Assembly (NCBI GenBank): GCA_964621845.1
Contig: CAZUOL010000012.1
Location: forward strand, 1 to 7,795
From: CAYRKQ01 sp964621845
Lineage (GTDB): Bacteria; Patescibacteriota; Saccharimonadia; Saccharimonadales; UBA7683
DNA: 7,795 nucleotides
Direction of reading: 5' to 3'
The notes beneath the pieces were generated by a model. It saw only the letters and a list, made by a program, of their open reading frames with translations. It was not told the DNA's origin and did not search any database. The translations under genes and the position numbers were made by a program. The first letter of the stretch is position 1. Each line of letters starts with the position of its first letter. Shown here piece by piece: positions 1 to 5,377 of this stretch.

Positions 1-1
1 T

Positions 2-343
2 GGGGCCTGCGGCGATCGAGATCAGGGCAAGCGCCCCTTAATGGGCACCGTTGCTGCTCAATTGGCAGATCATATAGTACTTACCGATGAAGAATCATAC
101 TCCGAGCAGCCCCAAGCCATCATTGACGAAATCAAGCCCGGTATCTTGAAAGTAAAAGGCAATAAAAGTAGGTTTACAGAGATACTCGATCGTCGCGAAG
201 CCATAAAATATGCACTCGATCACGCCCAAAAAGATGATTTGATACTCATCACAGGCTTGGGCCACGAACGATACCGCATTCAAAATGGTAAAAAAGCACC
301 TTGGAACGACACCGAAGTCGTAAAAAGGCTGCTCGTTAAATAA
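2..343 (+). CDS. murE: Mur ligase, MurE type (UDP-MurNAc-dipeptide:amino acid ligase), C-terminal part only
   Basis: This is the last 113 codons of a MurE-family ligase; the reading frame is open to the left edge, so the start and the ATP-binding central domain lie outside. MurE adds the third amino acid to the UDP-MurNAc peptide in the cytoplasm, using ATP. Seen directly: the open frame before the first ATG encodes GACGDRDQGKRPLMG, matching the family's G..GDRD..KRP.MG turn, followed by A..LAD..(V/I)LT, I..I..GI, and near the end DLILITGLGHERY, the counterpart of the usual GKGHE motif. Two departures from the family: the DNPR motif that binds meso-diaminopimelate reads EESY (positions 89-100), and the Lys of GKGHE is Leu. 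The ligase family is clear. The amino acid added is not, and is probably not meso-DAP. The gene ends with TAA two bases before the next promoter's -35 box. Confidence 0.85.
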   Translation, partial: GACGDRDQGKRPLMGTVAAQLADHIVLTDEESYSEQPQAIIDEIKPGILKVKGNKSRFTEILDRREAIKYALDHAQKDDLILITGLGHERYRIQNGKKAPWNDTEVVKRLLVK

Positions 344-344
344 C

Positions 345-373
345 TTGACAAAAAACACAAACTCTGATATTCT
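345..373 (+). promoter_or_regulatory. Sigma70-type promoter with extended -10
   Basis: A perfect -35 TTGACA (345-350), a 17-base spacer and TATTCT (368-373), preceded by TG (365-366), give an extended -10. The box begins one base after the murE stop. The predicted start of transcription is near 380, so the mRNA leader before ATG 393 would be only about 13 bases. Confidence 0.7.
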
Positions 374-392
374 CAATCTTGAGTTAGTCAAA

Positions 393-1706
393 ATGAAAAA
401 CCCTGAACTTCCAGTTGTAGACATCGAAGCACAGCAACCAATAAGTGCTGATTATGAGGATCGGATGATTGATCATGGGTTAACCCCCTCATATCTAGAT
501 GGTGTCAACAGTCACCAGTCTTCACACATACGATCGCAGCTTAGTACTGTGGAGCTCGCCCTTGCACTAACAAGGGATTCGCGTGAGTCGGAAAGTATGA
601 TTGATGAAACCCCCGTTGATCAACATGCCCAAAAGCGGTACGAAATGACGCGGTTGATTCCTGGGGGTGGCCTTGAAGAAAAGGTGTTTACTCCCGAAGA
701 GTTTGTTGCAATGTACAAAAACGCTTCAAAAAACGGTGTGCGAAAGCTTGATACCGATGCCGAGATTGTGCTGGGCTTACTATGTTCGCTTGGGCCTACG
801 AATGCTCTTGAGACCGAATCCGGTCATGATGCAGGTATAGATTTAGGAATCATGATTCACCTGCTCGAAACTGATTACTATTCCATCCCGGAGTCGCGCA
901 GAAGACCTGCCATGCGAGAAGTCGAGGCACAGCTGCGTCAGGAACTTGCTTTATTGTGGAGTGCGCCAGCAATGAGTAGAGCACGTAGTGCTGGCGCCGA
1001 TAGCGCGGGACATATGTTCCATCTTGAAGACCCAAATATTTTTACGCCTGAGCAAATAGAATCGCTGCCAGAGTCTGAACGTTGGAAGATGATAGGGGTA
1101 CGACTAGCTGAAGAGTCAGCAAGTTTGTACGAAGCGATCTATAGTGATGAAAGTGCAACTGAGGATCAGCGAGCTGAGGCGATCTGTAGAATGACGGACA
1201 TGCGTACAAGAGCCTTGCTGATTCGGCGTAGCATGAAGGGCCCCGATAGAATCTCTCGTGATGTATGTGATGCACAAATAGTTGATCTGAACGAGGCGTT
1301 TGGCGACTATCTACTGCAAATTGAAAGTCGACGGTATCATAACGGTGGCGTGCGAGGTATCCCCAATGGTAAATTTTTCGAACTACTTTCGGTGTATGAA
1401 GAGCGTAAAAAATCAATGCTCAAGGATGGCGAGCTTGTGCGCCTTTCAACTGTTCGTGAAGATATGGTTCACCCCAGTAGCCCTCACTATGTAACGCGGG
1501 GGGATGCGCCCAAAGAGCTTAAATTATCACACGACATAGTGGTAGAAAATGTGAGCGGCAGGGTCATGAGGCGCTTACAGGTAAAGGCTATGACCGAAGA
1601 GGATTATGAGCGAATTGTAAGCGCAAAACGCCTGAAGCCAGATTATATGGCTGAAATGCGGTTTTATGATGCCGAACACGATGAGGCCATGAGCGTCCCG
1701 CACTAG
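393..1706 (+). CDS. Hypothetical protein, 437 residues, possible C-terminal nuclease-like motif
   Basis: I do not recognise this protein. It is hydrophilic, rich in Glu, Arg and Ser, with no signal peptide or membrane segment, so it is probably cytoplasmic. Much of residues 80-330 looks helical. Near the C-terminus, residues 378-398 form two strand-like stretches separated by a Gly turn, ending in QVK (D381, Q396, K398). That spacing resembles the D-x(n)-(E/Q)xK core of PD-(D/E)xK nucleases, but on motif shape alone this is weak. The frame also opens at TTG 345, but that triplet is the start of the TTGACA promoter box, so ATG 393 is the more sensible start. There is no good Shine-Dalgarno before it, only GAG about nine bases upstream. 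It is a single-gene unit and ends convergently with the minus-strand gene at 1763. Confidence 0.8.
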   Translation: MKNPELPVVDIEAQQPISADYEDRMIDHGLTPSYLDGVNSHQSSHIRSQLSTVELALALTRDSRESESMIDETPVDQHAQKRYEMTRLIPGGGLEEKVFTPEEFVAMYKNASKNGVRKLDTDAEIVLGLLCSLGPTNALETESGHDAGIDLGIMIHLLETDYYSIPESRRRPAMREVEAQLRQELALLWSAPAMSRARSAGADSAGHMFHLEDPNIFTPEQIESLPESERWKMIGVRLAEESASLYEAIYSDESATEDQRAEAICRMTDMRTRALLIRRSMKGPDRISRDVCDAQIVDLNEAFGDYLLQIESRRYHNGGVRGIPNGKFFELLSVYEERKKSMLKDGELVRLSTVREDMVHPSSPHYVTRGDAPKELKLSHDIVVENVSGRVMRRLQVKAMTEEDYERIVSAKRLKPDYMAEMRFYDAEHDEAMSVPH

Positions 1707-1718
1707 CAATAATGAGCC

Positions 1719-1757
1719 AAAAAAAAGTTTCGCTTCGAGAGGCAGTAATTTTCTCGA
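1719..1757 (-). terminator. Possible terminator of the minus-strand small gene
   Basis: TCGAGA (1735-1740) and TCTCGA (1752-1757) form a 6-bp inverted repeat with an 11-base loop. Read on the minus strand, it is followed eight bases later by a run of eight T (plus-strand A at 1719-1726). The stem is short and the T run is not adjacent, so this is a weak call. It sits between two convergent genes and could also slow plus-strand transcripts. Confidence 0.35.
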
Positions 1758-1762
1758 TTTGC

Positions 1763-1957
1763 CTATGACGTAAACGGGTGTATCGGCTCGGGATCAAGCT
1801 CATCCAAGACCGGGACATTAGAAATCTTCACACCAGCTAGTTTCAAGATTTCTTCTGCCGAAGGCATCCCTTCAGCACCGCGCTGATTTTCAGAAGAGCG
1901 CCCAGAAAAAGACATGTCTTCTGGTGTGTAGCTGCTGGGTTCAACGTTTCCAATCAT
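1763..1957 (-). CDS. Small hypothetical protein, 64 residues, predicted leaderless
   Basis: The product starts MIGNVEPSSYTPEDM and is acidic, polar and Pro/Ser/Glu-rich, with one likely helix (PSAEEILKLAGV, about residues 32-43). I do not recognise it. The frame is open further upstream to ATG 2026, which would add a hydrophobic stretch (ALLFFVSLWYNVYM) resembling a signal or membrane segment. However, that extension runs straight through a near-perfect extended -10 box (1964-1972), whose predicted +1 falls on the A of ATG 1957. I therefore chose 1957. If the long form is the real one (87 residues), the protein would be membrane-targeted, so the choice matters. The main support for the gene is that promoter and its position on an otherwise unused strand; codon evidence is limited by length. 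Confidence 0.55.
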   Translation of the reverse strand: MIGNVEPSSYTPEDMSFSGRSSENQRGAEGMPSAEEILKLAGVKISNVPVLDELDPEPIHPFTS

Positions 1958-1963
1958 ATACAC

Positions 1964-1972
1964 ATTATACCA
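1964..1972 (-). promoter_or_regulatory. Extended -10 promoter of the minus-strand small gene
   Basis: On the minus strand the sequence reads TGgTATAAT, a consensus extended -10. No good -35 lies 17 bases upstream (TTTTAT), which extended -10 promoters tolerate. Seven bases after the box comes ATG 1957, so the mRNA would begin at the start codon. Confidence 0.6.
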
Positions 1973-2053
1973 CAGACTTACAAAAAATAAAAGGGCACCC
2001 GTATTGCGCATCATAATGTTTGACACAACAGTGACAACCCCATCAATGCATTA

Positions 2054-2082
2054 TTGACAAAACGAGCTAAATTTGCTAAAAT
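2054..2082 (+). promoter_or_regulatory. Promoter of the five-gene operon, consensus -35 and extended -10
   Basis: TTGACA (2054-2059), a 17-base spacer and TAAAAT (2077-2082), with TG at 2074-2075. The predicted +1 is near 2089, three bases before ATG 2092, so translation would be nearly leaderless. The pair TCAAT/ATTGA (2043-2047 and 2053-2057) overlaps the -35 box and could be an operator. Confidence 0.75.
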
Positions 2083-2091
2083 AAAGCTATA

Positions 2092-2502
2092 ATGCCAATG
2101 CCTGAATCACCACTCGAAGGGAATAAAGCCTTACATGTTGACCTTGTAAAACAGCACATGCCTGAACTGGCCTCAGCTGATGAAAGGGAAAGACGCGTTC
2201 TTGCACTAGAAAGTGATGATGGGTTGGAACTGTTTCTGTCGGTTGGTGCGATCACGGATTGGATCCAAAACAAGGCTCGTGATTGCGACGAACAGGCCTC
2301 TGTTTTAAGCCGTACTCCACCACAGATCTACGACGATCCGGAAACAAAAATTACATATGCTGGAGAGATCGGCGTTGTTGCTGGTCGGAGAGCTTTGCTG
2401 GATGAAATGAAAGTTGACCTTATAGCAAGAATCTACCCATCAAATTCAGAGCCACATTCTGCTGAAGGCGTAGCCATGAGGGGTGATGATGTTAGAGAAT
2501 AG
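2092..2502 (+). CDS. Hypothetical protein, 136 residues, first gene of the PRTase-like/NADAR operon
   Basis: I do not recognise this protein. It is acidic and soluble, mostly helical by appearance, with no signal peptide, membrane segment, Cys cluster or obvious catalytic motif. Start ATG 2092 lies about three bases after the predicted transcription start and has no Shine-Dalgarno; a second in-frame ATG at 2098 (protein MPMPES...) is an alternative. The 3' end overlaps the next gene by 14 bases, and the Shine-Dalgarno of that gene is inside this coding region, so the two are probably translationally coupled. Heading an operon with a PRTase-like and a NADAR protein, it could be a regulator or partner subunit, but nothing in the sequence shows this. 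Confidence 0.75.
   Translation: MPMPESPLEGNKALHVDLVKQHMPELASADERERRVLALESDDGLELFLSVGAITDWIQNKARDCDEQASVLSRTPPQIYDDPETKITYAGEIGVVAGRRALLDEMKVDLIARIYPSNSEPHSAEGVAMRGDDVRE
2478..2483 (+). promoter_or_regulatory. Shine-Dalgarno site deciding the start at 2489
   Basis: GAGGGG lies five bases before ATG 2489. GTG 2483 and ATG 2486 are also in frame but are too close to, or inside, this site. The site lies within the end of the upstream gene, consistent with coupled translation. Confidence 0.5.
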
Positions 2503-3808
2503 CGATGTTAACAGATTACAGACCGCTTCAACCGAAGAGGCTGAAGTTATCGATCTGAGAGATAGTACGATTGCCGCTGCAGGCCACGTTGGAGTCGGGG
2601 GAGAAGTAGACGAAGGCATAATCGACAAGAGCGAACAAGAGGTTGCGCTTGCCAGAAAATATGAACCTGTTGCCTTGTCGTCTACAGACTTGGAGCCACT
2701 TGAGGAAGCAATATCGCGTCGTAAGGCTGAAGAACAAACTGCAGCTGAAGTAGAGCATATGAAAAAACACGGTTATGTCATGGCCCCGCCGCGTTACGAA
2801 GAGATCTTGGGTGATACTACAAGAACGATGCCATTTTGCTGGTGCGTCCAGAAGCATCCACAAGAAACATACGCTAATACCTCTGAGATGGACGGATTGG
2901 CGCAGTTATATGAATTTCTTAGCGGGTTTATCGCAAGTGTTGAAGAAAAGATGGATCATCTAAGAAAAGGACAAGAGCTGCGGGTAGGTCATTATAGAGC
3001 AGACAAGATACATTCACTATATGATCAAGCAAAAAGTATTCGCGAAGATCTGACTTTTATCGGATGGCCAGAATATCAAAGAGCAGTAAAAGGTATAGGT
3101 GCATACTGGCGTGATCTTTTGGATCAAAATCCTGACATGCAAATTTGTATTCCCAGCGCTGTTGCCGAATTAAACAGATATCAGAAGTTTGGTACCAGGA
3201 AAAGTGATGATGCACTTCTAGAGGACGTATTGCTCACTTTTACAGATGATGAGCTAAAGGCATACGGTACGCGGATAGTGAGGCGTCTTGATGACATTAC
3301 TCACACACCAGAAAACACAAAAATAATTCTGTTGGATGACTGGGTTATTAGCGGTGGCCAGCTGCGTGACACATATCGGCATATCATAAAGAAACACCCT
3401 AAAGGTGAAAGCGTTGTAGCGGTAAATAATGTAGAAGCACATATGTTAGTAGCCCAGGAAGAGCGTATTAAATATGGGTTAGCGCTTAACCCGTATAAGC
3501 CTCGAAAGGGGACCTTACCAGTAGTAGCCTTTTATAAGGCTCATGGTGTTCACATTGTTACAGACCGTAACAGTGGCAGTCACATATCTGGCCAGCATTC
3601 AGCTGTAAATTACGATTTTTACGACCCTATTATTGAGATGGAAAAACTTAGTTCACAGCTTGGCATGGGGAGGCCTCGCATCGCTCTTGCACGCGTTGAG
3701 CCATGGTATCGTCATCCAGATGTTGATCCTGCAATAACATTCCAGAATGGTTATGCGGAGCGTGTTCGTAAAAAAGAAAGTAGCCAGGATGAACGAGCAG
3801 GGGCGTAA
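2489..3808 (+). CDS. Phosphoribosyltransferase-like protein, 439 residues
   Basis: Type I phosphoribosyltransferases bind PRPP through a strand of four hydrophobic residues, an acidic pair and a Gly-rich loop. Here IILLDDWVISGGQL (D283, D284, loop 287-291) has that layout, in a region with strand-helix alternation (about residues 215-380), so I infer a PRTase fold. The usual ending TGGT is ISGGQ, and Trp follows the acidic pair, so the substrate or chemistry may differ from salvage PRTases. A second distinctive stretch, GSHISGQHSAVNYDF (363-377), follows the last core strand. The first 75 residues are acidic and probably disordered, and residues 75-210 are helical. There is no signal peptide, so it is presumably cytoplasmic. 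The gene overlaps its neighbours on both sides (14 and 20 bases), so it is part of one operon. GTG 2483 and ATG 2486 are minor start alternatives. PRTase-like is an inference; the base acceptor is unknown. Confidence 0.75.
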   Translation: MLENSDVNRLQTASTEEAEVIDLRDSTIAAAGHVGVGGEVDEGIIDKSEQEVALARKYEPVALSSTDLEPLEEAISRRKAEEQTAAEVEHMKKHGYVMAPPRYEEILGDTTRTMPFCWCVQKHPQETYANTSEMDGLAQLYEFLSGFIASVEEKMDHLRKGQELRVGHYRADKIHSLYDQAKSIREDLTFIGWPEYQRAVKGIGAYWRDLLDQNPDMQICIPSAVAELNRYQKFGTRKSDDALLEDVLLTFTDDELKAYGTRIVRRLDDITHTPENTKIILLDDWVISGGQLRDTYRHIIKKHPKGESVVAVNNVEAHMLVAQEERIKYGLALNPYKPRKGTLPVVAFYKAHGVHIVTDRNSGSHISGQHSAVNYDFYDPIIEMEKLSSQLGMGRPRIALARVEPWYRHPDVDPAITFQNGYAERVRKKESSQDERAGA

Positions 3809-4478
3809 CTTGAGTCTGGAGAGCCAAATTCAGGAAGCATGCGAGCGTCAAGATGCTGCTGCGGTGATTGGGCTGTTTCGAGATAGCCATACTATAAGTG
3901 TAGATGCGGTCGAAGCAGGTGAAGAGATATTAAACACACGACTATCATTGGCAGAGCAGCATTATATTCATCTTTTATTTTTTGAAAAGATGAGCGCTCG
4001 GATAAATGGGACGATGGCGTTATTCTCTGATGCATCAGACACAAATCCAGGTGAACTTGCTAGGTGCCAGGAGGCAATTAATCAAGATATCGGCTTTAAC
4101 CGAGAAACGATAAGTCAGCTACGAGCACAAAGCAACAGTGAAGTTGAGTTCAATCAAACACACATTGCTGGCTTACTCGCTTCACCTAATGAACATATGC
4201 GAAAATTCGCGATGGGATACATCGCTCAGGAAACTGGATTATCATCCGTACGAGAATTGACATCAGCTGTCGCTGATACAAGTAGCGCCATCACCGACCA
4301 TTTGTGGGATGCTCTTTCATTAATCGAGAGTTCATCCAGCGCAAGTGCCTCTCAAGATGAGAAGTTAGAAATTGTAGCGGAAGTTAAGAAATGTTTTGCG
4401 AAGATCGCCGAAGAACTACAGATAGCAATCGACGGTCTACAGCCAGAGTACAAGTCTTCAGAAGAGGATGTGACATAA
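3789..4478 (+). CDS. Hypothetical helical protein, about 229 residues
   Basis: I do not recognise this protein. It looks almost wholly alpha-helical, acidic and soluble. A Ser/Ala linker (SSSSASAS, residues 181-188) separates a larger N-terminal part from a C-terminal amphipathic helix of about 35 residues that may form a coiled coil. The start is uncertain. ATG 3789 overlaps the upstream gene by 20 bases and has a poor ribosome site. In-frame TTG 3810 has AGGGG (3799-3803) at an ideal six-base spacing, just after the upstream stop, and would give 222 residues. ATG 3747 would overlap by 62 bases and is unlikely. The stop overlaps the next start as TAATG. Its place between the PRTase-like and NADAR genes suggests a shared pathway or a scaffold, but this is context only. 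Confidence 0.7.
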   Translation: MNEQGRNLSLESQIQEACERQDAAAVIGLFRDSHTISVDAVEAGEEILNTRLSLAEQHYIHLLFFEKMSARINGTMALFSDASDTNPGELARCQEAINQDIGFNRETISQLRAQSNSEVEFNQTHIAGLLASPNEHMRKFAMGYIAQETGLSSVRELTSAVADTSSAITDHLWDALSLIESSSSASASQDEKLEIVAEVKKCFAKIAEELQIAIDGLQPEYKSSEEDVT

Positions 4479-5047
4479 TGGCAATAACAAGGTTTCGAGA
4501 TGAAAACTACTATCTGAGTAGTATGTATCCACTCCATCATGGTGTAATGACAGAAGACGGCCACCTTGTGAGGAGTGTTGAAGTGGGTTATCAGGCAGAT
4601 AAATGGAAGAATTATCCTGAGATTCGCAGACGGTTCTTGGGTATGAGATCTGGCTATGAAGCAAAGAGAGAATCGAAAAAAATAGAAGTTGTTGGGAGCG
4701 ACGTAGCAGAAGATCTTTTAATCAATGAGAAGAAGCTTAAGTCAATGCGATGGTATGTCGCACAAAAATTTACTCGCAATGAAGGTATAGCAAGGCGGCT
4801 TATCGAAACGGGCGATGAAATGATCGTTGAAGGGAATCACTGGGGTGACGATTTTTTTGGTGCCTGCACTGACGGTGAGGGTAGGTTGATAGGGGGTAAC
4901 AACCTAGGTCTGATTTTAATGGAGGCAAGAGGCTTGTTACAGCAAGAACAGTCGCTGACGGCACTTAATCAAAAGTTGGGACAAATTGTTGTAGCACAAT
5001 CAAGAGATTGGAGTGAGCACACAGGATATTTTCCTGGAGTTGCCTAG
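4478..5047 (+). CDS. NADAR-family (YbiA/DUF1768-like) N-glycosidase homologue, 189 residues
   Basis: NADAR proteins cleave N-glycosidic bonds. Known members act on ribosylated pyrimidine intermediates of riboflavin synthesis (YbiA/RibX), and others remove ADP-ribose from guanine in DNA or RNA. Seen here in family order: F..ENYYLSSMYP (6-18), SVEVGYQADKW (33-43) with the conserved Glu35 and Lys42, M90....AQKF (to 98), LIETGD (108-113), E118 and WGDDFFG (122-128), then NNLGLILMEAR (141-151). These make the family call firm. Oddities: by ungapped alignment to E. coli YbiA as I remember it, the functionally important Trp of the mid-region is Ile82, and the Trp of D.(Y/F)WG is Phe127, so activity or substrate may differ. 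Length is slightly above the usual 150-165. The start overlaps the upstream stop (TAATG), and AGAGGA (4463-4468) sits nine bases upstream. A longer in-frame start at 4391 lies within the previous gene and was not used. Confidence 0.85.
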   Translation: MAITRFRDENYYLSSMYPLHHGVMTEDGHLVRSVEVGYQADKWKNYPEIRRRFLGMRSGYEAKRESKKIEVVGSDVAEDLLINEKKLKSMRWYVAQKFTRNEGIARRLIETGDEMIVEGNHWGDDFFGACTDGEGRLIGGNNLGLILMEARGLLQQEQSLTALNQKLGQIVVAQSRDWSEHTGYFPGVA

Positions 5048-5057
5048 AAAGACGAGC

Positions 5058-5249
5058 ATGACTAATTCTGGCGAGCAAACACCAACGAGCCCACCATCGT
5101 GTAGTGTTTTAAGAGACGGTCTTGCAGCTTTGGCGGCTGCCCGTTATGACGAGATTCGCGGAACACATATGTCGCTAGACGATGTAGCCGCTCGAGAAAA
5201 ACTTGCAGAACGGTTGGCTGCTATAATTACAATCCCAACTGGCGATTAG
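5058..5249 (+). CDS. Small hypothetical protein, 63 residues, last gene of the operon
   Basis: I do not recognise this protein. It has a polar Ser/Thr/Pro-rich start (about residues 1-15) and then two amphipathic, Ala-rich helices, with ARYDEIRGTHMSLDDVA between them. This is the size and shape of a small partner or regulatory protein, with no further evidence. ATG 5058 begins ten bases after the NADAR stop, with only a weak purine-rich ribosome site (GAAAGACGAG). An in-frame GTG at 5013 would overlap the NADAR gene by 35 bases. A consensus extended -10 (5219-5227) lies inside its last codons, and the CIRCE operator starts five bases after its stop. No separate terminator is visible, so transcripts of this operon may run into groESL. 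Confidence 0.6.
   Translation: MTNSGEQTPTSPPSCSVLRDGLAALAAARYDEIRGTHMSLDDVAAREKLAERLAAIITIPTGD
5219..5227 (+). promoter_or_regulatory. Candidate groESL promoter, extended -10, inside the upstream gene
   Basis: TGcTATAAT is a perfect extended -10 and matches the style of the other promoters in this window. No convincing -35 is present at 16-18 bases. The predicted +1 is near 5234, which would place the CIRCE element about 21-47 bases into the transcript, a common position for HrcA control, and give groES a leader of about 144 bases. Confidence 0.5.
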
Positions 5250-5254
5250 GTAAA

Positions 5255-5281
5255 TTAGCACTTGGGGGTTGCGAGTGCTAA
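5255..5281 (+). promoter_or_regulatory. CIRCE operator (HrcA binding site) of groESL
   Basis: TTAGCACTT-N9-GAGTGCTAA differs from the CIRCE consensus TTAGCACTC-N9-GAGTGCTAA at one base (T5263), with the exact nine-base spacer. HrcA binds this site and represses chaperonin genes until heat or misfolded protein removes it. In RNA the altered base still pairs (U-G), so the hairpin is kept. hrcA itself is not in the window. Confidence 0.95.
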
Positions 5282-5297
5282 AAATGTGCGCTACACT
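5269..5297 (+). promoter_or_regulatory. Alternative groESL promoter overlapping CIRCE
   Basis: TTGCGA (5269-5274), a 17-base spacer and TACACT (5292-5297) match the consensus at four of six bases each. The -35 lies in the right arm of CIRCE, so HrcA would block it directly. It is weaker than the extended -10 at 5219; either or both may be used. Confidence 0.35.
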
Positions 5298-5334
5298 TTT
5301 AAGTACCGTTTTTTAATGTTATTAAAATCTGAAA

Positions 5335-5360
5335 TGAGAATTGAAAAATGACAATTCTCG
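5335..5360 (+). other. Hairpin in the groES mRNA leader
   Basis: GAGAATTG (5336-5343) and CAATTCTC (5352-5359) pair perfectly around an eight-base loop, with an extra U-G pair outside. The hairpin ends seven bases before the GGAG ribosome site (5368-5371). It has no T run, so it is not a terminator. It could protect the mRNA 5' end or affect ribosome loading. Confidence 0.6.
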
Positions 5361-5377
5361 ACTGAAAGGAGAGTAGT

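Noticed and set aside
345..392. TTG start for the 437-residue gene
   Set aside because: TTG 345 is the first triplet of a perfect TTGACA box in a well-spaced promoter, so it would lie upstream of the predicted transcription start.
95..424. Minus-strand open frame of 109 codons
   Set aside because: It lies opposite the murE end and the next promoter, has no ribosome site, and its translation resembles no protein family; it is an antisense shadow.
1042..1416. Minus-strand open frame of 124 codons
   Set aside because: It is wholly antisense to the 437-residue gene, rich in His, Cys and Tyr as antisense shadows often are, and has no supporting start signals.
4391..4477. Upstream extension of the NADAR gene
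   Set aside because: It would overlap the preceding gene by 88 bases; the family domain begins right after ATG 4478, which has a good ribosome site and a TAATG junction.
2092..5249. DarTG-type toxin-antitoxin with a DarT ADP-ribosyltransferase
   Set aside because: A NADAR antitoxin made this attractive, but none of the neighbours shows a DarT-like or other ADP-ribosyltransferase motif that I can recognise.
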